A stretch of DNA of 8,645 nt. Source: JAICLL01 sp035252155. GTDB lineage: Bacteria > Planctomycetota > Planctomycetia > Pirellulales > JAICIG01. Numbering within the stretch: the stretch's first letter is position 1; every line of letters begins with the position of its first letter. The stretch is from contig DATFDL010000480.1 in assembly GCA_035252155.1 (NCBI GenBank), positions 1-8,645 of the forward strand. Direction: 5' to 3'. A program made the position numbers and the translations under genes. This document shows, piece by piece, positions 1 through 6,145 of this stretch. The notes beneath the pieces are model-generated. The model did not search any database, was not told where the DNA came from, and saw only the letters and a program-made list of their open reading frames with translations.

Positions 1-654
1 TTCCTCGACAGTGCCAAGCTCGACGAAATCAAGCACGCCCTCGAGGTGTGGGATCTCGACGGACTGACGACCAATCCGCGGCATATCCAGCAGTCGGGCA
101 AGCCGTTTCGGCGGGTGATCGAAGAGATCGCCCGGCTGTTCGAGGGCACCACCAAGCCGGTCAGCGTCGAGGTCAATCCGCATTTGAACGATTGGCAGGC
201 CATCATCGCGACGGGGACCGAGCTGGCGCAGATTTCGCCGAACTTTGTCATCAAGGTAGGCGCGGGCGAGCCGGGATTTCGGGCATTGCGCGAGTTGGCT
301 TCGCGCGGCGTGCGCACCAACGCCACCCTGATCTTCTCCGCCGCCCACGCCTGGCACGCCATGCGCTGCGGCGTGACGTATGTCAGTCCCTTCGTCGGCT
401 GGAAAGAGGCGCACGGCGATGACGCGAGGTCGCTTGTCTCGGAAATCGTGCGCATCCGCGACAACTATTCGTATCCGACGCTGGTGCTGGCGGCAGCGAT
501 GCGCAACAGCCGGCAACTGGTCGAGGCGGCGTTGGCCGGGGCCGACTGCGTGACGGCGGCCATGAGCGTCTACCAGGAAAGCTTTGCACATCCCTACACC
601 GACGCCGGCAGTGAGCTGTTTGCTCGTGCCTGGGATGCAACGCCGCGGGAGTAA
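1..654 (+). CDS. Transaldolase / fructose-6-phosphate aldolase-like enzyme, 5' end cut by the window
   Basis: This is a class I (Schiff-base) aldolase of the small transaldolase group (FSA/TalC-like). It is expected to act in the cytoplasm on sugar phosphates in the non-oxidative pentose phosphate pathway or a related aldol reaction. The frame is open from base 1 and starts FLDSAKLDEIK, which matches the usual first strand, so only about three codons are missing. Visible residues in the fragment are the active-site Asp3 in FLDS, TTNP at 23-26, the expected Schiff-base Lys85 in FVIKV, NATLIFS at about 107-113, Tyr127 in TYVSPFVG, and the AALAGAD strand near the C-terminus. The 217 visible residues fit the family length of about 215-230. 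The sequence GAGEPGF after the lysine departs from the more common IPxTxEG. A GTG at 46 is an internal valine codon, not the start. The small gene at 666 probably shares its transcript. The exact substrate cannot be read from sequence. Confidence 0.93.
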   Translation, partial: FLDSAKLDEIKHALEVWDLDGLTTNPRHIQQSGKPFRRVIEEIARLFEGTTKPVSVEVNPHLNDWQAIIATGTELAQISPNFVIKVGAGEPGFRALRELASRGVRTNATLIFSAAHAWHAMRCGVTYVSPFVGWKEAHGDDARSLVSEIVRIRDNYSYPTLVLAAAMRNSRQLVEAALAGADCVTAAMSVYQESFAHPYTDAGSELFARAWDATPRE

Positions 655-665
655 AGGTGGATCCA

Positions 666-881
666 ATGCGATTTCGTTGTAGTTTGCGGCGGCGTGACGA
701 CGGCCGCTGGTCGATCCGGCACTCGGGCGAGGCGGGCGTGGTCGAAACTTCGGCCGACACGCGCGAGGCCGCTTTGGAAAAAATGCGCGGCGAGCTCCGC
801 TATCGGCTCGAGCTATGCCCGTGCAGCGGAGAGTCGTATCAACACATCGAGATCGAGCTTGACGCGGCGGAAGGCAAGTAG
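666..881 (+). CDS. Small HicB-like protein of unknown role
   Basis: This 71-residue protein has a HicB-like layout. Two predicted strands (residues 1-20) and a turn are followed by DTREAALEKMRGELRYRLE at 31-49, which recalls the DTREEALxNIxEAI helix of HicB antitoxins. A last strand, HIEIEL, lies at 60-65. I chose ATG at 666 because AGGTGG at 655-660 lies five bases upstream; a GTG at 657 in the same frame overlaps that ribosome site. It follows the aldolase stop by 11 bases, so the two are probably cotranscribed. No HicA-like toxin (about 60 residues, with a conserved histidine) lies beside it, and it has no C-terminal DNA-binding domain, so an antitoxin role is not supported. A Cys-Pro-Cys at 51-53 is unusual for HicB. 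The stop codon lies inside an inverted repeat. The HicB resemblance is my inference from a short motif. Confidence 0.75.
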   Translation: MRFRCSLRRRDDGRWSIRHSGEAGVVETSADTREAALEKMRGELRYRLELCPCSGESYQHIEIELDAAEGK

Positions 882-970
882 GGCACGCCTCACCAGCGCG
901 GCAGGTCGGCCTCAAACGCGGCGAACATTTGAACCCATCGGTGGGACTCGCTTCGCTCGGCCCGCCCTAC
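878..970. repeat. Inverted repeat with GTAGGGC/GCCCTAC ends
   Basis: The 12 bases at 878-889 (GTAGGGCACGCC) match the reverse complement of 959-970 at 10 positions, with perfect outer 7-mers. The right end carries a GC-rich block at 940-970 with a tandem TCGCT pair. The left arm starts inside the last codons of the HicB-like gene and contains its TAG stop (879-881). It looks like one unit of a dispersed extragenic palindrome family; only one copy is visible here, so this is a suggestion. Confidence 0.5.
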
Positions 971-1001
971 AACTTGCAACCTTTGCTCCGAACATTATCT
1001 C

Positions 1002-1030
1002 CCATCTTTTTGCCCTCCATTTTTTGCCTG
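1002..1030. repeat. Two imperfect T-rich tandem units
   Basis: CCATCTTTTTGCCCT (1002-1016) is followed directly by CCATTTTTTGCCTG (1017-1030). The unit of about 14-15 bases contrasts with the GC-rich surroundings. The function is unknown. With only two units, replication slippage or a relic of a longer intergenic array are both possible. Confidence 0.45.
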
Positions 1031-1044
1031 CCGTCCGCCCCGCA

Positions 1045-1094
1045 TGACCGGTGAACACGTCACATTTGACCGGTCGGTGTTTGCGACGTAGGGT
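1045..1094 (+). promoter_or_regulatory. Candidate promoter with duplicated TGACCGGT box for the tad cluster
   Basis: TGACCGGT occurs at 1045-1052 and again at 1067-1074, a 22-base period or about two helical turns, as expected for sites read by one regulator on the same DNA face. The second copy overlaps TTGACC (1066-1071), a good -35 hexamer. It is followed after 17 bases by TAGGGT (1089-1094), a -10 that matches only the most conserved T, A and T positions. Direction and location fit the tadE-tadE-tadG cluster that starts at 1223. This is a pattern-based proposal; no start site is known. Confidence 0.35.
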
Positions 1095-1222
1095 TTGGTT
1101 GGCCGACGAACGAGACGCACTTCCGCGTTCGGCGGCCGAAAAGCACGGCCCGACGCAACCGTTCAAAGGGCCACAAAAAGGCTAACGATTGCGCCGGGCC
1201 GGGCGTGCCGGAAAGGCTTGCC

Positions 1223-1702
1223 ATGTCGCAATCGACTCCCACGAGGCAGCGGGCTGTCCGCACGCGCCGAGGCGCGGTGGCGGTCGAAGCGGCGTTTGTG
1301 CTGCCGCTGCTGGTTCTGTTGCTCTTCGGCGCTTGGGAAGTGGGCCGCTATCTCGACGCGGCCCAAATCGCCGCCAACGCCTGCCGCGAAGGAGGCCGCC
1401 AGGCATCGACCGGCCTGAAATCGGCCGCCCAGATTCAAGCCAATGTGCTTGAATATCTCTCGGCCAACAATGTCTCGACCAGCGGGGCGACCGCGCAGGT
1501 GGCCAACCTGACCAGCGGACTCGACCCGACCGCGGCCAATCAGCTCGATCAATTGCAGGTGACGGTCACGGTGCCCGTGGCCAACATCCGCTGGCTCAAT
1601 AGCAGCTTTTTCACCAGTGCCGGCAGTCTGTCGTGGTCGTCGATCTGGTCGTCGATGCGCGACGTGCCGGTGAACGTGAATACCAGTATTCCGCCGGAGT
1701 AG
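1223..1702 (+). CDS. TadE-like pseudopilin, first copy
   Basis: This 159-residue protein begins with a basic cytoplasmic tail ending in RTRRG, then AVAVEAAFVLPLLVLLLFGAW, a single hydrophobic segment at about 18-38. Gly17 followed by Glu22 places a glutamate at +5, the pattern cut by prepilin peptidases of the TadV type in TadE/TadF pseudopilins. The remainder (40-159) should lie outside the membrane; it is Asn/Ser/Thr-rich, with a beta-like stretch LQVTVTVPVANI at 111-122. TadE proteins are minor structural parts of Flp/Tad pili; the pilus role here is inferred from family and neighbours. ATG at 1223 is chosen because GGAAAGG at 1210-1216 lies six bases upstream; GTG at 1205 precedes that site. 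It is the first gene of a probable three-gene operon. Confidence 0.9.
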   Translation: MSQSTPTRQRAVRTRRGAVAVEAAFVLPLLVLLLFGAWEVGRYLDAAQIAANACREGGRQASTGLKSAAQIQANVLEYLSANNVSTSGATAQVANLTSGLDPTAANQLDQLQVTVTVPVANIRWLNSSFFTSAGSLSWSSIWSSMRDVPVNVNTSIPPE

Positions 1703-1713
1703 TCCATTGTCGT

Positions 1714-1752
1714 CTTTCGCTCCGCGAAAGAACGCTCCATTCGCTCCGCGAA
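1714..1752. repeat. Two short hairpins with the core TTCGCTCCGCGAA
   Basis: The 13-base palindromic core TTCGCTCCGCGAA occurs at 1716-1728 and 1740-1752, a 24-base period. The first copy extends to a 7-bp stem, CTTTCGC (1714-1720) with GCGAAAG (1724-1730), around a TCC loop. Both lie just after the first tadE stop and would be transcribed in the operon mRNA, where they could stabilise or attenuate it. No U-tract follows either stem, so a simple intrinsic terminator is unlikely. Confidence 0.6.
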
Positions 1753-1772
1753 CGACGATTATCCGAAAAGCT

Positions 1773-1849
1773 CGGTGGCTGGTGCAGAGTGTAACGATGC
1801 CCCGGCAGAGAAAGGCCGGGGCATCGCCAAGGCTCTGCCCCAGCCACCG
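1773..1849. repeat. 77-base two-stem palindromic element
   Basis: The outer arms at 1773-1789 and 1833-1849 pair at 16 of 17 positions. Inside them CGATGCCCCGGC (1795-1806) and GCCGGGGCATCG (1815-1826) pair perfectly over 12 bases, with an eight-base AGAGAAAG loop. The result is one long hairpin with a small internal loop. The right half (1815-1849) recurs exactly at 2420-2454 inside tadG, showing that this is a dispersed repeat rather than a local structure. It lies in the 162-base gap between the two tadE genes and ends six bases before the ribosome site of the second. Confidence 0.85.
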
Positions 1850-1864
1850 GATGCGAGGGGTTGC

Positions 1865-2314
1865 ATGCGGACTCGAATTCATGATCACCTGAATTGCCGC
1901 CGGGGAACCGCCGTTGTCGAAACGGCGCTGGTGCTGCCGGTGGTGCTGATGCTGTTCTTCGGCATCTTCGAGTACGGCAAGTTTCTTTCGACGCAGCAGG
2001 TGATCGAAGACGCCGCTCGGGCCGGGGCGCGATACGCCGTGGTCAACACATCGACCGTCACCGCTCAGCAAGTGCAAAACTTCGTGACCAATAAGCTCTC
2101 GACCGTCGGCTCGTGGATCAACCCCACGGTGACGGTCTACCAGGTCGATCCGGCGACGGGCAATAACTTGGGCACGTGGACCAACGCCACGTTCGGCCAG
2201 TCGATCGCGGTGCAAATCAAGGGCACGTACACGCCGCAGTTCGCGTCGATTCTACACATGCCCGTCAGCTTGCCGGTGCAGACGCAGGCGATGATGACGA
2301 GTGAAGCGAACTGA
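1865..2314 (+). CDS. TadE-like pseudopilin, second copy
   Basis: This 149-residue protein has the TadE signature: a short tail ending CRRG, then TAVVETALVLPVVLMLFFGIF, one membrane segment at about 15-35. Gly14 and Glu19 (+5) form the prepilin-peptidase-like site. FEYGKFLSTQQVIEDAARAGARYAV at 35-59 is the conserved amphipathic helix typical of TadE, followed by an extracytoplasmic domain ending at Asn149. ATG 1865 is preferred because GAGGGG at 1855-1860 lies four bases upstream. An in-frame GTG at 1775 would add 30 residues translated from the palindromic repeat, which I consider non-coding here. It shares only the N-terminal signature with the first TadE, so it is a distinct subunit rather than a recent duplicate. 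It is probably cotranscribed with tadG, 38 bases downstream. Confidence 0.92.
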   Translation: MRTRIHDHLNCRRGTAVVETALVLPVVLMLFFGIFEYGKFLSTQQVIEDAARAGARYAVVNTSTVTAQQVQNFVTNKLSTVGSWINPTVTVYQVDPATGNNLGTWTNATFGQSIAVQIKGTYTPQFASILHMPVSLPVQTQAMMTSEAN

Positions 2315-2336
2315 GGGTTCAGGGTTCAGGGTTCAG
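2315..2336. repeat. Three tandem GGGTTCA units
   Basis: GGGTTCA is repeated exactly three times (2315-2335, plus one further G) directly after the second tadE stop codon, in the 38-base gap before tadG. Such a perfect 7-base array is prone to slippage and could vary the spacing between the two genes. It lies outside the coding region, so it would not shift a reading frame. Confidence 0.8.
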
Positions 2337-2352
2337 AAAAAGGGCGTCCCCC

Positions 2353-4860
2353 ATGAGTCAGCAAGATTCGGCCACCCGAAATAGTCTGTCTGCGGAAGAG
2401 CGAGACGAATACGATCATCGCCGGGGCATCGCCAAGGCTCTGCCCCAGCCACCGAGACGCGGACCATCGCGCACCTCGCGTCACAACCGTCGGGGCAATG
2501 TGCTGGTGATGACGGTGCTGGGCCTCATTCCGTTCTTCGCCTTGGTGGCGTTGGCCGTCGATCTGGGAATGCTGTCGCTGGCCCAGACGCAATGCCAAAA
2601 CGCCGCCGACCTGGCCGCCATGACCGGCGTCCGCACGCTCAACGGCAGCGCAGGCAACAACTCTTCGGCCGCCCCCACGAACGCGCTGAACATAGTCAAC
2701 CAAAATACCATTCTTTCGGCGCCGGTCGATCCCGATACGGTCAACATTCAACTCGGCCGCTATGTGTATGACGACACGCAGCAAAAGTTCGTACCGCAAA
2801 TTCCCGGTCCCGCGGGCCAGAACTACACCTTGGTGCAGGCCACGGTCAATTACACGGGCAGCTACGCTTTTGCCAAGGTGCTGGGGCTGAACACGTACAA
2901 CCTGACGGCGACGGCCCAGGCCGTGCATCGCCCCCGCGACGTGTGCATCGTGCTCGACTTCTCCGGCTCGATGAACAACGAAAGCGATCTCTGGAACTGC
3001 GAAGGGTATTTGGGCAACATGATCGGCACGCCCAACAACACCGAGGGCGTCTTTCCGCTGTTCGGGCATTATTCGTCGGTAGGCGCCGCCAATCTGCAGC
3101 AGACCAACAACAGCAACTCGCTGGTGGGCGAGTGCAACATCAGCCAACCGGCCGCCGGCACGCCCGCCATGGTGAACGATTTTGTGCAAAGCGGCCACGG
3201 CGTGTCGCCCGGCGTCTCCGCGTTTTTCAGCGAGCCCGACTCGAACGCCGCCAACCCGCAGGGCGACAACTATCTCTTCGCCAACCAAAACACCGGCGGC
3301 AACTACGCCGAAACCGTCGCCGACGTGACGGGCAGCACGGCCCGCAACAGCAACTTTGAAAACAACGGATACAAGTATTACACCGGCGATGCTTCGAACG
3401 GCTATACGGTGGGGCCGCGATATTGGGGTAAGACGTTCTTCATCTGGCCGCCCGACCCCAAAAACGACTGGCGGTCGAAATTCTTCATCGACTCGACGAC
3501 CGGTCAGCCGTTGACCGACAACACCAAGCTGTGGGACTCAGGCGGCCACTGGAAGCTGCCCGGCAACAGCAGCTACACGATCAACTACGCCGCCATCTTG
3601 AACTGGCTGCAAACCGACGGGCCAAACCCGTTTCCATCGCAACTGCGCGCCCCGCGGATGCTGTATTACAGCTACATCCCCAGCGATGTGCCGGCCAGCG
3701 CCTACAACTGGTCGAATGGTAACATTCAAATTACCGACTCGAGCCAGCGGTTTTGGAAGGAATATATCGACTTCACGTTGGGCGTCTGGAAAGACCCTGA
3801 TGGCAACGTGCAGACGCCGGGCAATCCTTCGTGCAGCTATGGCCCCGACTTTACCTGGGGCACGATCCAAGTCTCGTCTCCACCCGGCGGCGGCAAATAC
3901 ATGAACTATCTCGACAACCCCAAGCGGCCCCGCCACCGCTTCTGGTTCGGCCCAATGACGATGGTGCAATACATCACCGACACGGGGCTGGCACCGGGCA
4001 CGTTCCACGACATCTCGATGTTTGCCGCCAAGATCGGCGTTCAGTCGGCCTTGCAAGACATCCAGACGAATCATCCCAACGACCTGGTGTCGATGATTCT
4101 GTTCAGCCGGCCGCATTTTCAGAACGAGTCGATCGACGCGGGAGCCTTCAATAGCGCTCAATACAACTTGGGCAACGACTACAACGCCATGATGAACGGG
4201 CTGTGGTACGCCCCCAACAGCGCCGGCATCGACGTGACGCCGTGGGACCCCAACGGCTTGCAATGCCCGCATTCGCACGGCGATTACAACGCCAACACCT
4301 GCTCAAACTACGGCTTCATGCTGGCCCACAACCAGTTTTATAGCGACGCCAATCTGGCGGCGCAGGGCAACGGCGGCGGCGGCCGCAAAGGCTCGAACCG
4401 GCTGATCATCTTCGAGACCGACGGCATGGCCAACGTGGCCGTCGATTATTCGGGAAGCTGGAACGGGCAGTATTACAACATCGGCGGCAGCACGCCGCTG
4501 AACCAATCGGGCACGAACGCGGCGACCGCCGTCACCGACTGCGTCAACCGGCTGGTGGCCCTGACGACCGACACGGTCAACGGACCGGGCTTTTCGACGC
4601 CCAGCAAACCGGTGACCATCCACTGCCTGGCGTTTGGGGCGATTTTTCAGCCCGACGCCCCGGCCAGCTACCAATCGCCCGCCGTGAGCTTGTTGCAGTC
4701 GGTATCGTCGGCCGGGCAGACGGTGTTTCCCAGCTCCGCCTCAGACCCGGCCAACGGCTACAAATGGGTCGTGGGCGACTTGCCCACTCGCCAAGCGAAG
4801 CTGCAGCAGGCGTTTCAGACGATCATGAACAGCACGGTGGGCGTGTCGCTGATTCAGTAA
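2353..4860 (+). CDS. TadG-like surface protein with a split von Willebrand A domain
   Basis: This 835-residue single-pass protein is the third member of the tad cluster. Residues 47-90 (RRGNVLVMTVLGLIPFFALV, then AVDLGMLSLAQTQCQNAADLAAM) are the TadG/Flp-assembly N-terminal helix. RDVCIVLDFSGSM at 195-207 holds the DxSGS metal-site (MIDAS) motif of a vWA domain (Asp202, Ser204, Ser206). The next vWA elements, AAKIGVQSALQDI (558-570) and DLVSMILFS (577-585), come about 350 residues later, and RLIIFETDGMAN (683-694) supplies the later MIDAS aspartate, Asp690. The insertion is rich in Asn, Gly, Ser, Tyr and Trp. It probably binds a ligand or partner outside the membrane; this is inferred. ATG 2353 has AGGG eight bases upstream. 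The 46-residue tail before the helix is long and includes RGIAKALPQPP (24-34) translated from a repeat. The stop overlaps the convergent peptidase gene. Confidence 0.92.
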   Translation: MSQQDSATRNSLSAEERDEYDHRRGIAKALPQPPRRGPSRTSRHNRRGNVLVMTVLGLIPFFALVALAVDLGMLSLAQTQCQNAADLAAMTGVRTLNGSAGNNSSAAPTNALNIVNQNTILSAPVDPDTVNIQLGRYVYDDTQQKFVPQIPGPAGQNYTLVQATVNYTGSYAFAKVLGLNTYNLTATAQAVHRPRDVCIVLDFSGSMNNESDLWNCEGYLGNMIGTPNNTEGVFPLFGHYSSVGAANLQQTNNSNSLVGECNISQPAAGTPAMVNDFVQSGHGVSPGVSAFFSEPDSNAANPQGDNYLFANQNTGGNYAETVADVTGSTARNSNFENNGYKYYTGDASNGYTVGPRYWGKTFFIWPPDPKNDWRSKFFIDSTTGQPLTDNTKLWDSGGHWKLPGNSSYTINYAAILNWLQTDGPNPFPSQLRAPRMLYYSYIPSDVPASAYNWSNGNIQITDSSQRFWKEYIDFTLGVWKDPDGNVQTPGNPSCSYGPDFTWGTIQVSSPPGGGKYMNYLDNPKRPRHRFWFGPMTMVQYITDTGLAPGTFHDISMFAAKIGVQSALQDIQTNHPNDLVSMILFSRPHFQNESIDAGAFNSAQYNLGNDYNAMMNGLWYAPNSAGIDVTPWDPNGLQCPHSHGDYNANTCSNYGFMLAHNQFYSDANLAAQGNGGGGRKGSNRLIIFETDGMANVAVDYSGSWNGQYYNIGGSTPLNQSGTNAATAVTDCVNRLVALTTDTVNGPGFSTPSKPVTIHCLAFGAIFQPDAPASYQSPAVSLLQSVSSAGQTVFPSSASDPANGYKWVVGDLPTRQAKLQQAFQTIMNSTVGVSLIQ
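2420..2454. repeat. Half-copy of the palindromic element, inside tadG
   Basis: These 35 bases are identical to 1815-1849, the right half of the palindrome between the tadE genes. They lie in frame within tadG and encode RGIAKALPQPP of the cytoplasmic tail. No start codon that keeps the membrane helix lies downstream of them, so they must be translated if the tadG product is full length. Confidence 0.9.
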
Positions 4861-6092
4861 TCTGTTACCTCGCTGGCGGTCGCCAGCCGCAACGCGATGC
4901 GACAGGCCTGCTCGAAGGAAGTGATGTCGAGCTGCTCGCCCGTCGTGTGAACGTTGTGTTGGCCGCAGCCGAGCGTGACCGTGGGGATGCCTCGGGCGGT
5001 GAGCCAATTGGCGTCAAGGCCGCCGTTGGTGATCGCCCGATACGGAGAACCGCCTGTCCGGCGTACCGCGGCTTCGGCCGCTAAGACACACGGCTCCTGG
5101 TCGTCGAGCCTAAACGCTTCGTAATCGAGCCGGCTGTTGACCGTCGCCTTGGCCGAGACGCCGACGGCGTTGCGCACCGTATCGGCCGCGTGTTGAAACG
5201 CTTGCTCGAAGGCGGTCAAAATCTCGCGGCGAAATTCGGGATCGTGGCTGCGGCACTCGGCCCGCAATTGCACGCGGTCGGTCACCACGTTGGTGGCCGC
5301 TCCACCTTGAATCACCCCGATGTTGCTGGTGCCATGCCGCTCGCCGCGGCGGACGTCGCCCAGCCAGCCGCCCGCTTGCAGTTTGGCGATCGCCAGCCCG
5401 GCCGCGGTGATGGCGCTGACACCTTGCTCCGGCGCGCCGCCGGCGTGACTGGCCACCCCGGTGATCTCGATCGTCATCCGGTAGGCGCCGGTCGCGCCGA
5501 TTGTGAGTTTTTCGGCGGGCCCGCCGTCCCAGTTGAACGCCAGACGCGGCTTTCGCAGTAGCGAAAGTTTGGCGAAGCGAGCGCCGTACAGACCGACTTC
5601 CTCTTGCACCGGCCAGAAGAACGTGAGCGGTGGATGCGGCAGCCGGCGGCGCACAATCTCGAGCGCGGCGGTGAGCACGACGGCGCAGCCCGCCCGATCG
5701 TCCGCGCCCAGCCCTGTGGCCGGGTCGGCCGAGTGGAGCGCGCCGCGCTTGCGCACCGGCCGGCAACCCACGCACAGCGGCACGGTGTCGAGATGGGCCA
5801 TCAACAACCGCCGCGGAGCGCGCAGCGTGCCGGGCAACGTTAGCACCAGGTTGCCCACTTGGCCATCGTAGGGCGTGTGGCGATGGGCGTCGTCACTGGT
5901 GATGGCCGAGGCCGGCACGCCCGCCTTGCGCAAGTGCCGCGTGATGGTTTCGGCGACGCGCCGTTCTTCGCCGCTTTTGCCTGGGATGGCCATCAACTCC
6001 ACGGCCCGGGCGAGCGCGGCCTTCAAGTCAGGTTCGAGTGAATCGAGCTGCGCGGGCTTCGGCGCGCGTCGCGGCTTTGTTTGCGTGGGCAT
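4854..6092 (-). CDS. M20-family (PepT-like) zinc peptidase
   Basis: This 412-residue predicted cytoplasmic metallopeptidase of the M20 family is closest in motif style to tripeptidase PepT and should cleave N-terminal residues from short peptides. Expected two-metal ligands are visible: His100 in AHLDTVP (with Asp102), Asp131 in GADDRAG, Glu165 in VQEEVG (Glu164 being the expected catalytic base), Asp189 in NWDGG, and His382 in HNVHTTGE. Residues 200-305, including SHAGG, fit the inserted dimerisation domain. No signal peptide is seen. No ribosome site precedes ATG 6092; the bases just upstream are a tandem repeat. A second ATG (Met34, at 5993) has GGAG too close and would cut the first helix, so I keep 6092. 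The gene is divergent from the cyclase gene and converges on tadG with a 7-base overlap. The exact substrate is uncertain. Confidence 0.93.
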   Translation of the reverse strand: MPTQTKPRRAPKPAQLDSLEPDLKAALARAVELMAIPGKSGEERRVAETITRHLRKAGVPASAITSDDAHRHTPYDGQVGNLVLTLPGTLRAPRRLLMAHLDTVPLCVGCRPVRKRGALHSADPATGLGADDRAGCAVVLTAALEIVRRRLPHPPLTFFWPVQEEVGLYGARFAKLSLLRKPRLAFNWDGGPAEKLTIGATGAYRMTIEITGVASHAGGAPEQGVSAITAAGLAIAKLQAGGWLGDVRRGERHGTSNIGVIQGGAATNVVTDRVQLRAECRSHDPEFRREILTAFEQAFQHAADTVRNAVGVSAKATVNSRLDYEAFRLDDQEPCVLAAEAAVRRTGGSPYRAITNGGLDANWLTARGIPTVTLGCGQHNVHTTGEQLDITSFEQACRIALRLATASEVTDY

Positions 6093-6100
6093 GGGTGGCT

Positions 6101-6128
6101 GGGGACTAGGGGCTGGGGACTAGGGGCT
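6101..6128. repeat. Exact tandem pair of GGGGACTAGGGGCT
   Basis: The 14-base unit occurs twice without a gap (6101-6114 and 6115-6128). Within it, GGGGACTA and GGGGCT are related sub-units. It begins eight bases upstream of the peptidase start codon, in the position of that gene's ribosome site and leader, and is followed by the perfect palindrome GCTACGTAGC (6126-6135). The G-runs on the plus strand could form unusual DNA structures; that is a guess. Confidence 0.8.
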
Positions 6129-6145
6129 ACGTAGCTGTTATGCTA

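Larger units (their letters stand above)
882..1222. other. Gene-free stretch of 341 bases upstream of the tad cluster
   Basis: No frame here has a credible protein. The short open frames on both strands are arginine/proline-rich and lack recognisable motifs. The stretch holds the body of the 878-970 inverted repeat, two T-rich tandem units at 1002-1030, a candidate promoter with duplicated TGACCGGT boxes at 1045-1094, and about 130 bases of possible leader before the first tadE gene. I saw no clear intrinsic terminator for the upstream aldolase operon. Confidence 0.6.

Noticed and set aside
657..665. GTG 657 as the start of the HicB-like gene
   Set aside because: It overlaps the AGGTGG ribosome site that properly serves ATG 666.
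1716..1849. CRISPR-like array or integron site in the tadE gap
   Set aside because: The repeats are only two short palindromes plus one large one, without regular spacers, and no cas or integrase gene is present.
1775..1864. GTG 1775 as the start of the second tadE
   Set aside because: It would translate the palindromic repeat into a 30-residue extension. ATG 1865 has its own ribosome site and gives the normal short tail before the membrane helix.
1163..2215. A 350-codon open frame on the minus strand
   Set aside because: It lies opposite the two tadE genes and the palindrome, is rich in Arg, His and Gly as expected for the shadow of GC-rich genes, and shows no domain motif.
2326..3288. A 320-codon open frame on the minus strand
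   Set aside because: It is antisense to the start of tadG, whose TadG helix and DxSGS motif give decisive support to the plus strand.
3538..4278. A 246-codon open frame on the minus strand
   Set aside because: It is antisense to the middle of tadG, has Val/Arg/Gly-rich shadow composition and no recognisable motif.
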